Of a stretch of DNA of 64,000 nt, positions 48,901 to 59,309 are shown piece by piece. A program made the position numbers and the translations under genes. The stretch comes from Amyloporia xantha. Taxonomy: Eukaryota > Basidiomycota > Agaricomycetes > Polyporales > Adustoporiaceae. Under the pieces are notes generated by a model, which saw nothing but the letters and a program-made list of their open reading frames with translations, ran no database searches and was not told the origin of the DNA. Each line of letters begins with the position of its first letter. Within the stretch, counting starts at the first letter, position 1. The stretch is taken from positions 558,001-622,000 of the forward strand of contig JAYKKR010000014.1 of the NCBI GenBank assembly GCA_036971615.1, written 5' to 3'.

Positions 48901-49209
48901 CGATCACGGGTGCTCTCAACGACATGAAGGTCGCCACCCACACTCGTCAGAAGACAAAAGCTAAGGAGGAAAAGTTGAAAAAGCGAAGTCACCGCGTGAG
49001 CGAAGAGGAGGAAGAGGAGGAGGAAGCAGAGAAACCACCCCAACCTCGTGAAAAGCGAAAAAGGCGGGTCGCTCAAAGCGGGCTCTGGCGGAGACTTATA
49101 GCGATGGCGAGGAAGAGCAGGGCGAGCCTGCCCCCGCCATTCGTAGGTCATCGCGCAAGACAGGTAGGGAGCTCAGCCCCGACCCACTAAAGCGCGTGGT
49201 CGCCGTTAG
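45936..49209 (+). pseudogene. HMG-domain cargo protein, copy 2 (frameshifted and with a nonsense change)
   Basis: Counterpart of 13445-16723 with the same six exons. Exon 2 keeps the HMG-like domain intact (46199-46450). Relative to copy 1 it lacks one A near 46094 at the end of exon 1, has CGG-TGA in place of CGG-CGA at about 46838-46843, and lacks single bases near 47907, 48312, 48588, 49060 and 49170. Exon 5 is clean here (MRGAEFIEAGMVPDG through DALPRMM), whereas it carries two indels in copy 1. The two copies are thus damaged at different sites. Confidence 0.65.
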
Positions 49210-49432
49210 AATACTATTTCTCATGTACACTACCTCGCATTTAAATTCAATGGCGATGATTGAACTCAGCGCTGCGAAGGATGGCGATAGCGTGCCGCTC
49301 CCTGTGCAAGCCCCTGTGGCTCACTGTGATGCCGAGGGTGTTGCCGTCATCGCACTCTCAATCTTACTGGTCGCTGGAGAGTGTACACAATGCATTCGTT
49401 TGAAAGTACAGCGAAGTTACAAAAAGAATTAT

Positions 49433-52198
49433 CTAAGGCGAAGCGGGAGGCATCTCGGCGTCCTCGACAGCGACGGGTGATGTTGCGGCATCAGGCTCTC
49501 GCTCCTCCGCGGCCACGCTCGCCATCTCGTCTTCGTTGATCTCCAAGGAGAAACGCCTGATTGAAGGTGTGGAGCCACCGGCGGGCGTCGACAGAGCTTC
49601 ATTCGTGAAGTCCGATTGATCTCCTACAGAGCCACGCTCTGAGGTAGACCACGAAATGGGAGTGGCTCCTTCGTGAGCGCTGTCCATGATCGCCTCACCT
49701 TGCGCCGTCGTTGCGCGTCCTGTTCCGCCTTCTGCACGAGCTCCACTGACAGATGCGCCTTGTCCAATAGCGTCTCGGCCTCCGCGTCGTTGTGGCGAGC
49801 GACGTCACGGCGCACTGACTCAAACTGCGCGATGAGCCCCTGTAATCTCGCCTCACCTGCCTCAATGCCCGCCATCGCCTGCCGCGTCCTCTCGCTCTCA
49901 TCGCGCACGTTGTCCATCAACGTGTCCACGCGCACCTCCATGTTCGCGACTTGGGCACCAAGGCGATCCATCGCCATGTTCTCCTTGGCTGCGCGCAGAT
50001 CGTCCTGCAGAACCGTGACCATTTCCTTGAGCGCAGCGATGCGAGCGACGGAGTCCTCAGAGCGCACATCTTGCAGAGTCTGCTCCGCGCCTTCAACTCT
50101 TGCCAGTAGGCCGCCAATCTGCCCCTCGGCGTTATCAATGCGCTCGGTCATGTTGACCTGCTGCCTGTTAATGGCGAGCAGTGACTGCTGGAAGTTGTCG
50201 ACCATGCTACCGGCGGTCTTGCCACGCCGTCATTATGTTGATGTTCTTCTCGAGTCGGTGGCCTTGCTCAGTGAGGTACGCCGTAAATGGCTGGAAATGA
50301 GACAGCTCCTGGTCCTGCGCGTAGCGCCCTTCATCCATGGCGGTGGGGTCCTTGGAGAATCCTACGTAGTGGTGGTACTCGCCATGGTGGTCTGGCAGCC
50401 ACACATTGACTTGGTCAGTTGATCGCGCCGTCCAGAAAGAGTGAAGCCGACTTACATTTTACCTCGCCAGGCCTGAGCCCAAGCCGCGCCGAGCGATCGC
50501 TCGAGCCGCTGGCCTCTGCCTCCTGGAGAGGACGGTCCGCGCGCTCCTTGCCCTTCCCTTTAGCCACTGCTGGAGGTGGCTTCCCAACCCACGCCTTCAT
50601 CGAGCTGAGCGACGTCTTCGGGAGCGGCGCTATTGGGCGGGACGCAGCCGCATCGCTAGTCGCTGACGCCACCCGCAGCTGGCTGTCCACCTCCGCGTCG
50701 TCCTTCGCATTGACATCCGCGCTACCCGCCTTGCCATCGTCCTTTTCCCCTTCTTCATCCACATCCATCTCATCGCTCGCCTTCGATTCCGTACCCTTCG
50801 CCGCCACTTTGCCCCGCTTGCCTCTATCCTCCACAAACTCCTTCCTCTCCTCATCCCAGCGCGGTGGAGGAGGCTTGATGCCATCGGCGAGGCTGTTCTT
50901 GATGACGTCCTGATACTTGCTTGCCAGGACTGCACCGTAGGGGCCCCTGATCGGATTGCCGCTCAGGTTGTGTGGCACGATCGAGCAGCCTATCTTGCGC
51001 TTCAGGCAGCGCATGCAACGCCGACCGTCCACGACAGCAAGCCTGCATTCAGCATTGGCCTTGGCGCAATTTCCACAAGGCATCGCCTGAAGGCATGTCA
51101 GTCAGCATCGCTTGCCGCGCATCTGGTAAACGTACTCACCGAGACAAATGTCTCCGTCTCCTCCATCTCCTCACTCTCGCCTTGAGCATCCTCGTCCATG
51201 TCGTCATCTTCGGGCGCCGGCGAGGCCTTCGCCTTTCCCTTTCCCTTCCCCGTCGACGATCCCGCCTTCGCCTTCGACCGCGTCTGCCTGGCGTCATCAT
51301 CCTTGCCCGCAGGAGACTTGCGCGATGAAGCCTTCTCGTTCGTCTTTGACGTCGATGGCCCCGCCTTCGTCTTCGTCCGCGGCTCAGACTTGCCGGCCGT
51401 CGTTTCCTCTCCTGCCGCTTTCGCAGTGGTGGTCTTGACTCCGCCCTTGGATGCCGCCTTAGTTCCCGGCTTCGTCGTTGCAGCCCCTCCGCGCCGTGGC
51501 TTCTTCGTTACTGGTGCAGCGATGACGACGCCCTCATCGCCGTCCGTCGCTGGCGTCGTTCCCTTTGACCTTCTAGAGGCCGCCCCTGCGTCGTCATCCG
51601 CCCCCTTCTTCGCCACTTTCCCTCGACTCCCGCCCGCCTCTGCCTCCTCTGTCACCCCACTTGGCCCTGCAACTCCATCCCCACCCAGCACAACCTCGCT
51701 CGTACGCTTGCGCAACAGCGCTGCTGAGCCGTTAGTGATGACGTGGCGTAAGGTTTCGCAGTGCACTCACCTTTCCACCAAAGGTTGCCCCCAGGTCTTC
51801 GGCAATGTAATCGCCATGCCACACGTATTTGGAGAGGCCATGGCTTTGAATGGCGGGGTCGTCAACCTTGATGGCAGTCAAGTCCACTCCGCGCTTCTTG
51901 TGCGACGCCACCGTGTATTGCGCCATGGCGCTGACCAACAGCGGCGGCACTTGTAATCCCTCGCGGTGTTTTCCCAGCGCCTTGATCTTCGCGAAGATCG
52001 ATTGCTAGAGGCGCCATTATACAGACTCAGCGCCACAGTGCTCACCCTGATTGTGTTACAATCACTTACCACTTCCTCCCAGAAGTTGCTCTCAAACACC
52101 TTGTACTTCGCGTCGCGCTTCCCGGGCAGAAATTTCAGCGCCTCTTCCAGGCGCACTGCGGCGATGATGATGTCGCTGTTGATGCTGGAGGCGGACAT
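49433..52198 (-). CDS. Zn2Cys6-cluster / coiled-coil cargo protein (copy 2, two small frameshifts)
   Basis: About 800-900 residues in several exons. The start ATG at 52198 gives MSASSINSDIIIAAVRLEEA, then a structured N-terminal region (DLTAIKVDDPAIQSHGLSKY), then a long Lys/Ala/Ser-rich charged linker. Next comes MPCGNC, which opens a zinc cluster CX2CX6C-X9-CX2CX6C (codons 51077 down to 50985) of the Gal4 Zn2Cys6 type. A conserved PHNLSGNPIRGPYGAVLASK follows, then an acidic linker, then after an intron a long coiled coil (50205 downward), ending EMPPASP at 49433. Splices between these parts keep frame. Relative to copy 1 it lacks one C near 51791 and two bases near 50211. A DNA-binding, dimerising regulator of the element or of host chromatin is plausible but not shown. 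Divergent from the Ser/Pro-repeat gene. Confidence 0.68.
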
Positions 52199-52443
52199 GG
52201 TGGTAGAAGCAAGCGAGATGGGATTTGACAGCTGTGGTGATGGCGGTGGTGGTGGTGGTGGTGGTGGTAGAAGAAGAGACGAAGTCAGACCCACGCGGTG
52301 CATCGCGTTGGTTGATGGCGGGCGCCTGGCGGAAAGATCCGCGCCCGTTCGATCGGCACCGCACGTGTTGCGCTCATGGGTATATTAGATGCCTCTAGAC
52401 GAACTTGGCACGTTTCCGCATTCCTTCCGCCTTGCTTTCAACC
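52199..52443. promoter_or_regulatory. Shared divergent promoter, Zn2Cys6 gene / Ser-Pro-repeat gene (copy 2)
   Basis: Equivalent to 19718-19960. It has the (GGT)n tract, one triplet longer, and the GGTATATTAG stretch near 52379. Confidence 0.45.
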
Positions 52444-53181
52444 ATGTCGGAACACGCAGACGAGCTAGGTGAGCACATCATGTAGATATCCTCACGCCAA
52501 CCTGCGCTCACTCCCCTCAGCCCGCCAAATACTAGACTTCGACTCCTCGCCCATCAGAGGTGATGCCCCTCGCCCTACCCTGGACTTCGAGTCCTCGCCC
52601 ATCAGAGTGGATGTCCCTCGCCCAACTCTGGACTTCGACTCCTCGCCCATCAGAGGGGATGTTCCTCGCCCAATTCTGGATGTGGTGTCTTCGCCTTCGC
52701 CTTCGCCTTCACGCACTCTGCCACCAGCGCGTACGCTTGGCGATTTGTCCGCATCGCCATCGCCATCCCCGCCGCCGCTAAACTTTCGCTTTGCTATGTC
52801 GCCAACGCCTGACCTTGCCAACGTTCAGGGGGGATCTGCACAACGTAGCACTCCTCTCGATATGCCGCCACCGCCGTCCGCGCCTACTTCAAAAAGACGT
52901 GTGGACCTCGTCTTCCCCCAATTAACGTCCCCTCAACTACGTAGGCCCACAATGCAGTCGGCATCTTCCCAAGATATAGATCTCTTCCGTCCATCGCTCA
53001 ACATTTCGCCCTCACCGCCGAATACCTCGCTATCAAGACAACCGTTGGATTTCACCTCGCAATCGCGAATGCAGACCTCACCTTTTAGATCCGCCCTGGA
53101 CCTTTCGCCATCGCAGGTAAACACCCCGTTGCACCGTCCACAGCTTGACCTGGAGGCATCTCCAGAGCAAGTGCACAGCGC
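52444..53181 (+). pseudogene. Ser/Pro-repeat acidic cargo protein, copy 2, truncated by the gypsy LTR
   Basis: Same start (MSEHADEL) and first intron as copy 1. Exon 2 is open throughout and has three LDF[DE]SSPIRGD units instead of two, and no frameshift before the break. After EASPEQVHSA the sequence leaves the KDZ element at 53181, where the LTR begins, so the acidic and C-terminal domains are removed within the window. Confidence 0.75.
53177..53181. repeat. Presumed 5-bp target duplication (AGCGC) of the gypsy element
   Basis: AGCGC directly precedes the TG of the LTR. Its partner would be to the right of the window, so it cannot be confirmed here. Confidence 0.35.
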
Positions 53182-53603
53182 TGTAAGGCTTGGTGCTCCT
53201 CCCGCTGTGCGATAAGCACACCTGGAAGGAACAGATCAATGAGTCGAAGGGGAAGGGGAGTGAAGACGTTCGCAGCGTCTGGCACGGAGGATGAGCAAGA
53301 GAGAAAAGAATTGATTGAGCTAGAGACTCGTAGGTATATGGGGGATGCTCTATGTGTGCTATCCCAGTCAAGTCGCAGTCGCAGTCCTAAGTACGCAGTA
53401 GATATCCCGAATCGCAGTAAAATGGGTCAAGCCGCTTGCTCGCCCTCTCGTCGAAGTAAAACGCAGTGTAGCTCCGCTGAGCAATAAAACCCGGTCGCGT
53501 GAAAATCAAAGTCCCAGTCGCAGCTCGTACCAGATGGTAGATGCCCCTTCCGCCTCGTCCCCCTTCCTCATATATACCTCGTCCCGCGTGCGCTGCCACG
53601 TCA
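53182..53603 (-). repeat. Putative 3' LTR of the gypsy element
   Basis: The left boundary is exact (TGTAAGG after the KDZ break). The right boundary is inferred from ...ACGTCA (CA end) followed by a pyrimidine-rich tract, which on the element strand is a purine-rich tract ending just before TGACG, as expected for plus-strand priming. A TATATA stretch at about 53572 is present. The second LTR is outside the window, so the length (about 420 bp) is unproven. Confidence 0.45.
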
Positions 53604-53712
53604 CTTTCCCTCCCGCTTCCTCCCGCTACCTCCCGCTGCCTCCCCTCCGACTCTTCCCCTGACTTACTTATCCTCCTTCCGCGCGCTCTTCCCTCCCTTC
53701 GCCTCATTCGCC

Positions 53713-54513
53713 ATGTCTGAGCCTGCCGAACCCACCGACCCCATCGGTTCCCTCCACGTCCGCCGCTACCTCCTCCTCGTAGACGTGCTTCGCGCTGAAT
53801 GCGTTGTGGAGCCTTCATTCCGCCCTTCCGATCCGGCTGCTTGGCTTGCCTGGGCGCACGGAGTGCGCTGGCTCCTGGTTTGTCCACCTTCTCTTTCACT
53901 TCTCTTCCCTTCCCCTCACGTCCCGTCCCGCAGCGCCTTGCCTATGAGGCTCGAGCCCAAGCCATAGCCGCTGGGAACCTCACGCTCCCTCCGCTCACTG
54001 CCTTCGTCACCCTCCGCGAGCTCGTCCACTACATCGACTCGATCTTCCGCTCCTCCCTGAGCCATCGCGGTGCAGTCCCTTATCCTGGGATCGCCTGGAG
54101 CCCCGACGAGGTCCGCTCTAATGCGCAGCGGACGACGAGCTGGCACTCCGCCTCCCCTCCCGTTGTACACGGAAGAGGCCTTCTGGACCCCTCCCCGCGT
54201 CACCGAGGAACGTACCGATGAGGCTTTGGAACGGCTCGAACTTATTGCCCGCCAGTTCTCGGACACTTTGGACCGTATGCGTCCCTATCCGCGGGCGTTC
54301 GAAGACTTAGAGCACTCGATCCGTGTCGCCGCTCATGCTCTGGGAGGGAGGGGAGGACGTCGGGAGGGAGGTCCCTCGCGGGCCCGTACCCCTGCGGAGG
54401 AGGATTTCCGTTACCACCGGGAGACTATTTATCGTCCCCCGCGCCACCGCTCGTTCTCTGACGTCGGCGGGGAAGGGCCCGACGCTCCCATCGACTTGTC
54501 GACCGTAGATTAG
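53713..54513 (+). CDS. Gypsy accessory gene 1, antisense to pol, unknown function
   Basis: The start ATG gives MSEPAEPTDPIGSLHVRRYL, then DPAAWLAWAHGVRWLL, then an intron (about 53878-53935, GTTTGT...CAG) and an exon with RLAYEARAQAIAAGN and LRELVHYIDSIFRSS. The second half (54118-54513) lies in a shifted frame: LYTEEAFWTPPRVTEERTDE, helical EALERLELIARQFSDTL, and end DAPIDLSTVD. A 1-nt break between the halves, near 54080-54120, is needed to read it as one protein. The N-terminal layout (short MS- start, helical region, DP..W..W..V, intron immediately after) is shared with genes 2 and 3. A TATATA box lies about 140 bp upstream within the presumed LTR. No known domain. Confidence 0.55.
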
Positions 54514-54986
54514 CGTTCCGTCCTGTAGTCGTTCCGTCCCGTAGTCGTTCCATTCGAATGCCATGCTTGCTTCCGCCGAGCTCCCTTGTCCCGCGTGACC
54601 ACCTCTCCTTCGTTCCACTGTCTCGTCCTGCCCTACCGTCCGTTCATAGGGTAGCGCGTACCCATTCCTTACACCCCCTACCCACTTAAATTCCAACCGT
54701 CCTCGGTCGGTCCGCCGTCCTAATCCCCGAGCAAATCCCCGAGCCTTCAGGTCGTCCGATCATCGCAGATGCACGCGATCGGGCCGCGATCGCGTCAAGA
54801 TCGATAGCGCTGGGGCACGCGCCCACCTCGAGGCGCTCCTGCCGCGCATCCCGCTGCTCCCACAGAGGCTGCCAAACGAGGGAAACGGCACCCGCTGGTT
54901 CATCCCTAACGTCCTCCCTTCCCCTCCGACCTCGCCCTTACCCCCCACTCTCCCTTCCCGACCTCGACTCGCTCCCCTCCACAACC
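54514..54986. other. Spacer between gypsy accessory genes 1 and 2
   Basis: About 470 bp of C-rich DNA. It contains a short tandem repeat CGTTCCGTCCTGTAGT / CGTTCCGTCCCGTAGT near 54514-54545. No gene is seen. Confidence 0.5.
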
Positions 54987-56765
54987 ATGTCCGTCGACCT
55001 CACCAACCCCGCCGCTGCTCGCCGCTCCCTCCCTATCATCGAACAGCGCCTCGACACGCTACGCGGCGCGGAACCAGAGCTCGGCGACGACCCTCGCCGC
55101 GGGACCTACAGGAGTGGCTACGGTGGGTGAACTCCTTGGGCCAGGCCTGGGTAAGTGGCTCGTTCGCGATTCCCGCCGCGCCGTCGCTCCCTAACCTTGA
55201 CGTTCCTGCTAGGTGGCGCTGGCGGCGGCCCACGCAGTGGCCAGCCACGAAACCACGCCGCGCAGTGCCCCGGCCCTGGAGCTGCAAACCTGGCTCGCAG
55301 CCACGCGCGGCCGACTCATGGCCTACCGCGACGAATTCCCCGTCGCGGATCAGTACTACGACTCCCTCCTGCAGCGCCTCTCTCCCGCCCACAGCGCCAC
55401 CTTCCTCGCCGGCACTCAAAACTTCACCTGGAATCGCCACCGCGCACCCTCCACAACCTATGGCCCCCAGCCCCATTCCCTCCCACCGACGCCGATACGT
55501 CCGCCTCGGGGTCCCGCTACACCTCCCCGTCAGAAACGGATGAAGTAAGTCGCAACGCCTCTTCAGGCGGAAGCGTGCCGCTAACGCCGTCGACCGTGGA
55601 GTTGGACGATGACGAAGGCGAAGATGAAGTAGAACCCTCGTCCGACCTCGCCCGCCGTCCCCGCCGCCCCCGCGCACCGTGGGTGGGAAGAAGCGGCAGA
55701 CGAAAGGTAGAACGGCCGCCCCGAAACCTCCCAAGGCCCCCGCCTCTCTATCAAGGTTCCCCCTCGCCTCGCCACCGCCGCCAATGCCAAAGACTCTCGC
55801 TGATCGCCCGAACCGCGATCGGCGAGGTCCCATCGTATACCTCAACCACCCCCGTGCGCGTACTGCACCAAGAAGGGGTATCGCTGCGCGGGAGACGGCA
55901 CTCGCCGCCATGTTTGCGAGTCGTGCATGATCGCGCGGGCGAAGTGCACCATCCGCGACGATCCCCCGCCAATCGTAAGTCCTTCCCCCGCTCTTCCTCC
56001 CGCAGGTACGTTTCATCGCACTTCCCCAGAGCACATCGAGTTCGTCGGCCCGCAATCTGACGAGGACGACGACGAGCCGCCATACCCTCCCGACTCCCGC
56101 TCACCAACCGCGCCCGTCCCGTCGTCCTCATCCCGCCCCGTCCGCGCGCCACCACTATCCGTCCACCCGCCGCCGCCCCTGCAGCCACGCCCGTCACTCC
56201 CCCTCCGCGTCCATCCGTACCCCCGTTCGAGATCGTTCCAGCCGCTGAGGAACCGTTGTTCCTTCCCGGGACCCCCGACCGCCCGATCTCCCCTCCATGG
56301 GTGCCCTCAAGTCTCCTTCCCGCCTTTTCTCCCCTTCCGCTCCATCCCCCTCCCGTCGTCATTCGCCGTCCTCGCAACCTCGACCTCCTGGACGTCGCCG
56401 CAGAGCCGCCGTGCGAGCCGCAGACCGAGCTCGAGATGTGGCTCGTCGCTCGGTTAGCGGCCACCACCGACTTCCTTTTCCAGATGGCCGATCGAGCGCG
56501 GGACCTCGGGTACGCAGAGCAATTCGGGATCGCTGACTACCCCGACAACACGCTCGACCCCGCTCGCTCCGACAGCCCTGCCCCCGACTTCATCGAAGGG
56601 TCCTCTAGCGGCCCCGCTCCTCATCCGGCTCCCGACAGCGACGACGCCGTGGCTGAGCTCCTGGCCGCTGAGCTCGACTCCCCTACGCTGCCGCCGCTGT
56701 CGCCCACCGACGAGGACATGTTAGACCTCACCGGGGCGTCCAAAGGGAAAGGACGCGAAACGTAG
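54987..56765 (+). CDS. Gypsy accessory gene 2, Zn2Cys6-cluster protein, antisense to pol
   Basis: Starts MSVDLTNPAAARRSLPIIEQ. After a frame break near 55090 comes DLQEWLRWVNSLGQAW, then an intron (GTAAGT...TAG, about 55151-55213) and LAAAHAVASHETT. A region with TPSTVELDDDEGEDEVEPSS follows. Then a cysteine cluster CX2CX6C-X9-CX2CX6C (codons 55855-55947), the spacing of fungal Zn2Cys6 binuclear clusters and identical to that in the KDZ cargo protein at 49433-52198. After a short intron near 55977-56010 and a Pro-rich part comes a helical end with TELEMWLVARLAATTDFLF, then an acidic tail, with stop at 56763-56765. Two to three frame shifts are needed along the gene. DNA binding is an inference from the cluster only. 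Confidence 0.6.
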
Positions 56766-57086
56766 CGCGGGCCTCCCCTGGGTTCGCGTAGTGTACGAAA
56801 TGTACTTTTATCTCGTAGTTGACGTAGTCGTCCGTCTGCCGTTGTATGCCGTCGATCTTGTATGTACGCGCCGCCCCCGCCGTTGATCGGCTAAAATCAA
56901 TGCATGTCAGTTTACTCGTCCCGCAGCCCCTTCCGCCCCGTGTGCCCCTGCCGCGTGCCCCATCGCGTTCTTCGTAGAAGCCGCCTCGCGGCAAGCGCGT
57001 GTTGCGCCCTCGGTATAACTACCGCCGCCCATCCCCGATCTCACTGAGTTTCTTTCCCTCGCCCCTCTATCTTCGTACCCCGTCTC
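56766..57086. other. Spacer between gypsy accessory genes 2 and 3
   Basis: 320 bp holding the terminator of gene 2 and the promoter of gene 3. No gene is seen and no clear motif stands out. Confidence 0.45.
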
Positions 57087-57885
57087 ATGAGCGCGACGCC
57101 CCGGTGTTTTCCCCTGAGGAGGCCCGCGAAAGGTACCTGCAAGTCCTCTGTGACAACCCCATCCCCTCCGATCCGGCCGCACGCATCGCGTGGGTCCACG
57201 CCGTAGACACCGCCGAGGTACGTGCTCCCCCTTCCGCCCACACTATACGTTGTCCTCGAACCCCCGCCTAGGCCATCCTTCATTCCACGCTTCCGGAGGA
57301 CTACGACCCTTCGTCCCCGTCGGAGCCCGTCCCCGGGATCGATGTCCTTGCCCGCCGCGCTGTGGTGGACTCCTTCCGCCTGCGTTACCTACCGCATCCG
57401 CCGCCAGTCCCCATCCGCCTCACCGCGTTAGAACTCCAAAACGTCCAACTCCAAGCGCGCATCGACCAACTCGAACCCGCCCTCGCTCAGATCCTTCAAG
57501 TGCAAATGGACCCGCTGCGCTCTGACGTCATTGCCCGCGCCTCGAGATCCTCGCGGAAGTAGATCACCGTTTGTCTCTCCAAGACACGGCCCTTTCTTCC
57601 GCGCTGGGTACGTCCATGTCCCTCCTTCGTGCCGAGGTCCACGCGCGCGCCCGGGATTCCTCGTCTGCCTTGCGTATCCTCCAAGACCAGGTCGCCCACG
57701 GATTCGACCGCGCCGCCTTCTCCCTCTCCACCCACAACACCGTAATCCAGTCCCTTCTCCGCCGCGTCCTCGCCCTGGAAGCCCGCTTCCCTTCCCCCCA
57801 CCCTCCTCCCGTTCCCTACTCTTCCCCCCCGTCGTCCGATCCTTCCTCCCCGCTCGATCCTTCCCCTTCCGTTTCCTCCCCATAA
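57087..57885 (+). CDS. Gypsy accessory gene 3, coiled-coil protein, antisense to pol
   Basis: The ATG at 57087 starts MSATP; after an apparent 1-nt loss in a C run it continues FSPEEARERYLQVLCDNPIP with DPAARIAWVHAVDTAE. An intron (GTACGT...CCTAG, about 57217-57270) follows, at the same relative place as in genes 1 and 2. The second exon has DSFRLRYLPHPPP, then a long coiled coil (LTALELQNVQLQARIDQLEP onward), a 1-nt break near 57541, and the coiled coil resumes (LSLQDTALSSALGTSMSLLR) before a Ser/Pro tail ending SVSSP. Its 3' end overlaps the 3' end of the integrase frame on the other strand. Function unknown. Confidence 0.55.
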
Positions 57886-59309
57886 TTCTTTTGCTCACTG
57901 TCCCGACCCACATCTTCCTCCCCCGCTTCCATTTCGTCCAATACCCCCTTTGCGCTTCTTCCGCTTCTTCGACGATCTTGCGCACGTCTAGTGCAACCTC
58001 CTTTCGCGCCTTATACGGTACCACACGGAACGCCGCGTACCGTAGTCTCGACACCGCTCCTGTTAGTTCCGCGAGTATGTAGGCTCCTCCTTTTGTACGC
58101 CGTATGACAACCATAGGCCCGAAATACCGGGGTTTTGACTTCCTGCTATGTTCCGTCTCAATTTGTGAGTTCCGCACCAGCACCAGATCCCCCGCCGTAA
58201 ACACAAAATCCTTGATTGTCCGCGCGAACCGCCGCTCAAAATCCTTGACCGACGCGTATCGAGCCGCTAGCACCCTCCGCCGTACGTCCCGCAAATCCTC
58301 CGTTCGTTTGAGCAGTTGCCGCCCCCGGATTTCAAGTAGGTCCGCCTCGCTGATCTCCTTCCGGTCGGGCGGCACCAAGTAAGTAGCTTCCGCCAGGTCG
58401 AAAGGGAAAACTGGCTCGATCCCGTGCGCGATAAAGAAGGGCGAAGTGCCCGTCGATTTCTGAATCGTCACCCGTTCCGCCCAAAACACAGCATGCATCA
58501 CCTTAGGCCACCCCTTCTCGTTCCCTCCACAGAGCTTAACCGCTGCTTCCCGTACGTCCCGGTGCCTCCGTTCCACGATCCCGTTCGCCTGTGAGTTGTA
58601 CGCTGAGATTCGAATATGGTTGATTTTGTACCGTTCCCGCAGGTGTTCCAACGCTCGCGACAAACGGTGTCCCGTTATCCGTAACAATCTCCTCCACCGC
58701 TCCCCACCGACACAGCAGCTCCTCGTAGATGAAGTTTCCAATCGTCACTCCTGTCTCCTTCCGCAGCATCCGCCATTCTGGGTAAGACGACAGGGAACAA
58801 CGCGCTTGGACGATATGCGTGTACCCGTATGCTGTTGGCATGTGCATCGAATCCATGTGCACTTTCGAAAACAGCCCCCCCGGCATAGGTACCGTCGGTG
58901 GGATGTGGTACTTGTGCGCCTTGCGGAGCTGACACTCATGGCAGCTTCCCACGTACCATTTTACGTCGTGATCGAGACTAACCCACCAGAATCGTTCGAG
59001 GAGCCGGGCGCGCACCGTGAAGATCCCTTTGTGCCCGAGGGAATCGTGCGCCTCTTTCATCAGGCCGTACCGCTTCCCTTTCTCCACCACCACCTTGTGC
59101 TTCCCTCCTTTATCTTTCTTCCAGAGCCTCCCCCCTTTGACAAAGAACTTGCTGGCGTAACGGACGAACGAGGTGAACTGCCTTTCGTCCATTCCTTCCG
59201 GCCGCCTCGGGTCTCGTAAAAATTCGTCTACCTTCCGCACCCTTTCCTCCCGCGCCCCTCCGTTGCTGACCTCTGGGATCTCTACCCCTCTCCCGCGTCC
59301 AGCGACCAC
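57800..59309 (-). CDS. Gypsy integrase domain of gag-pol (one frameshift)
   Basis: The zinc-binding HHCC region reads HDSLGHKG ... VGSCHECQLRK. The catalytic core has KVHMDSMHMP (Asp), EIVTDNGTPF (Asp) and NGIVERRHRD (Glu), the DDE triad. The C-terminal part has PRYFGPMVVIRRTKGGAYIL, the usual GPF/Y-like module. A frame break lies near 58670-58690, just after TDNGTPF. The minus-strand frame stays open to 57428, over the end of accessory gene 3, so the true stop is unclear; I give the approximate end of recognisable sequence. Confidence 0.82.

Larger units (their letters stand above)
36304..53181 (+). mobile_element. KDZ-TET/JBP transposon, copy 2 (right end interrupted by the gypsy element)
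   Basis: Identity with copy 1 starts exactly at 36304 and ends at 53181. The gene order is the same, and nucleotide differences are few apart from scattered indels. Differences from copy 1 are a shorter left array (~4 units), a 941-bp foldback insertion in TET/JBP, about 43 extra bases in the subterminal region, and one extra 48-bp unit in the last gene. The transposase is intact. The remaining right part, expected to be about 1.7 kb long, would lie beyond the gypsy element and the window edge. Confidence 0.9.

Noticed and set aside
55036..56055. 339-codon minus-strand frame in the gypsy accessory region
   Set aside because: Arg/Gly-rich mirror of accessory gene 2, whose plus strand has splice sites and a zinc cluster.
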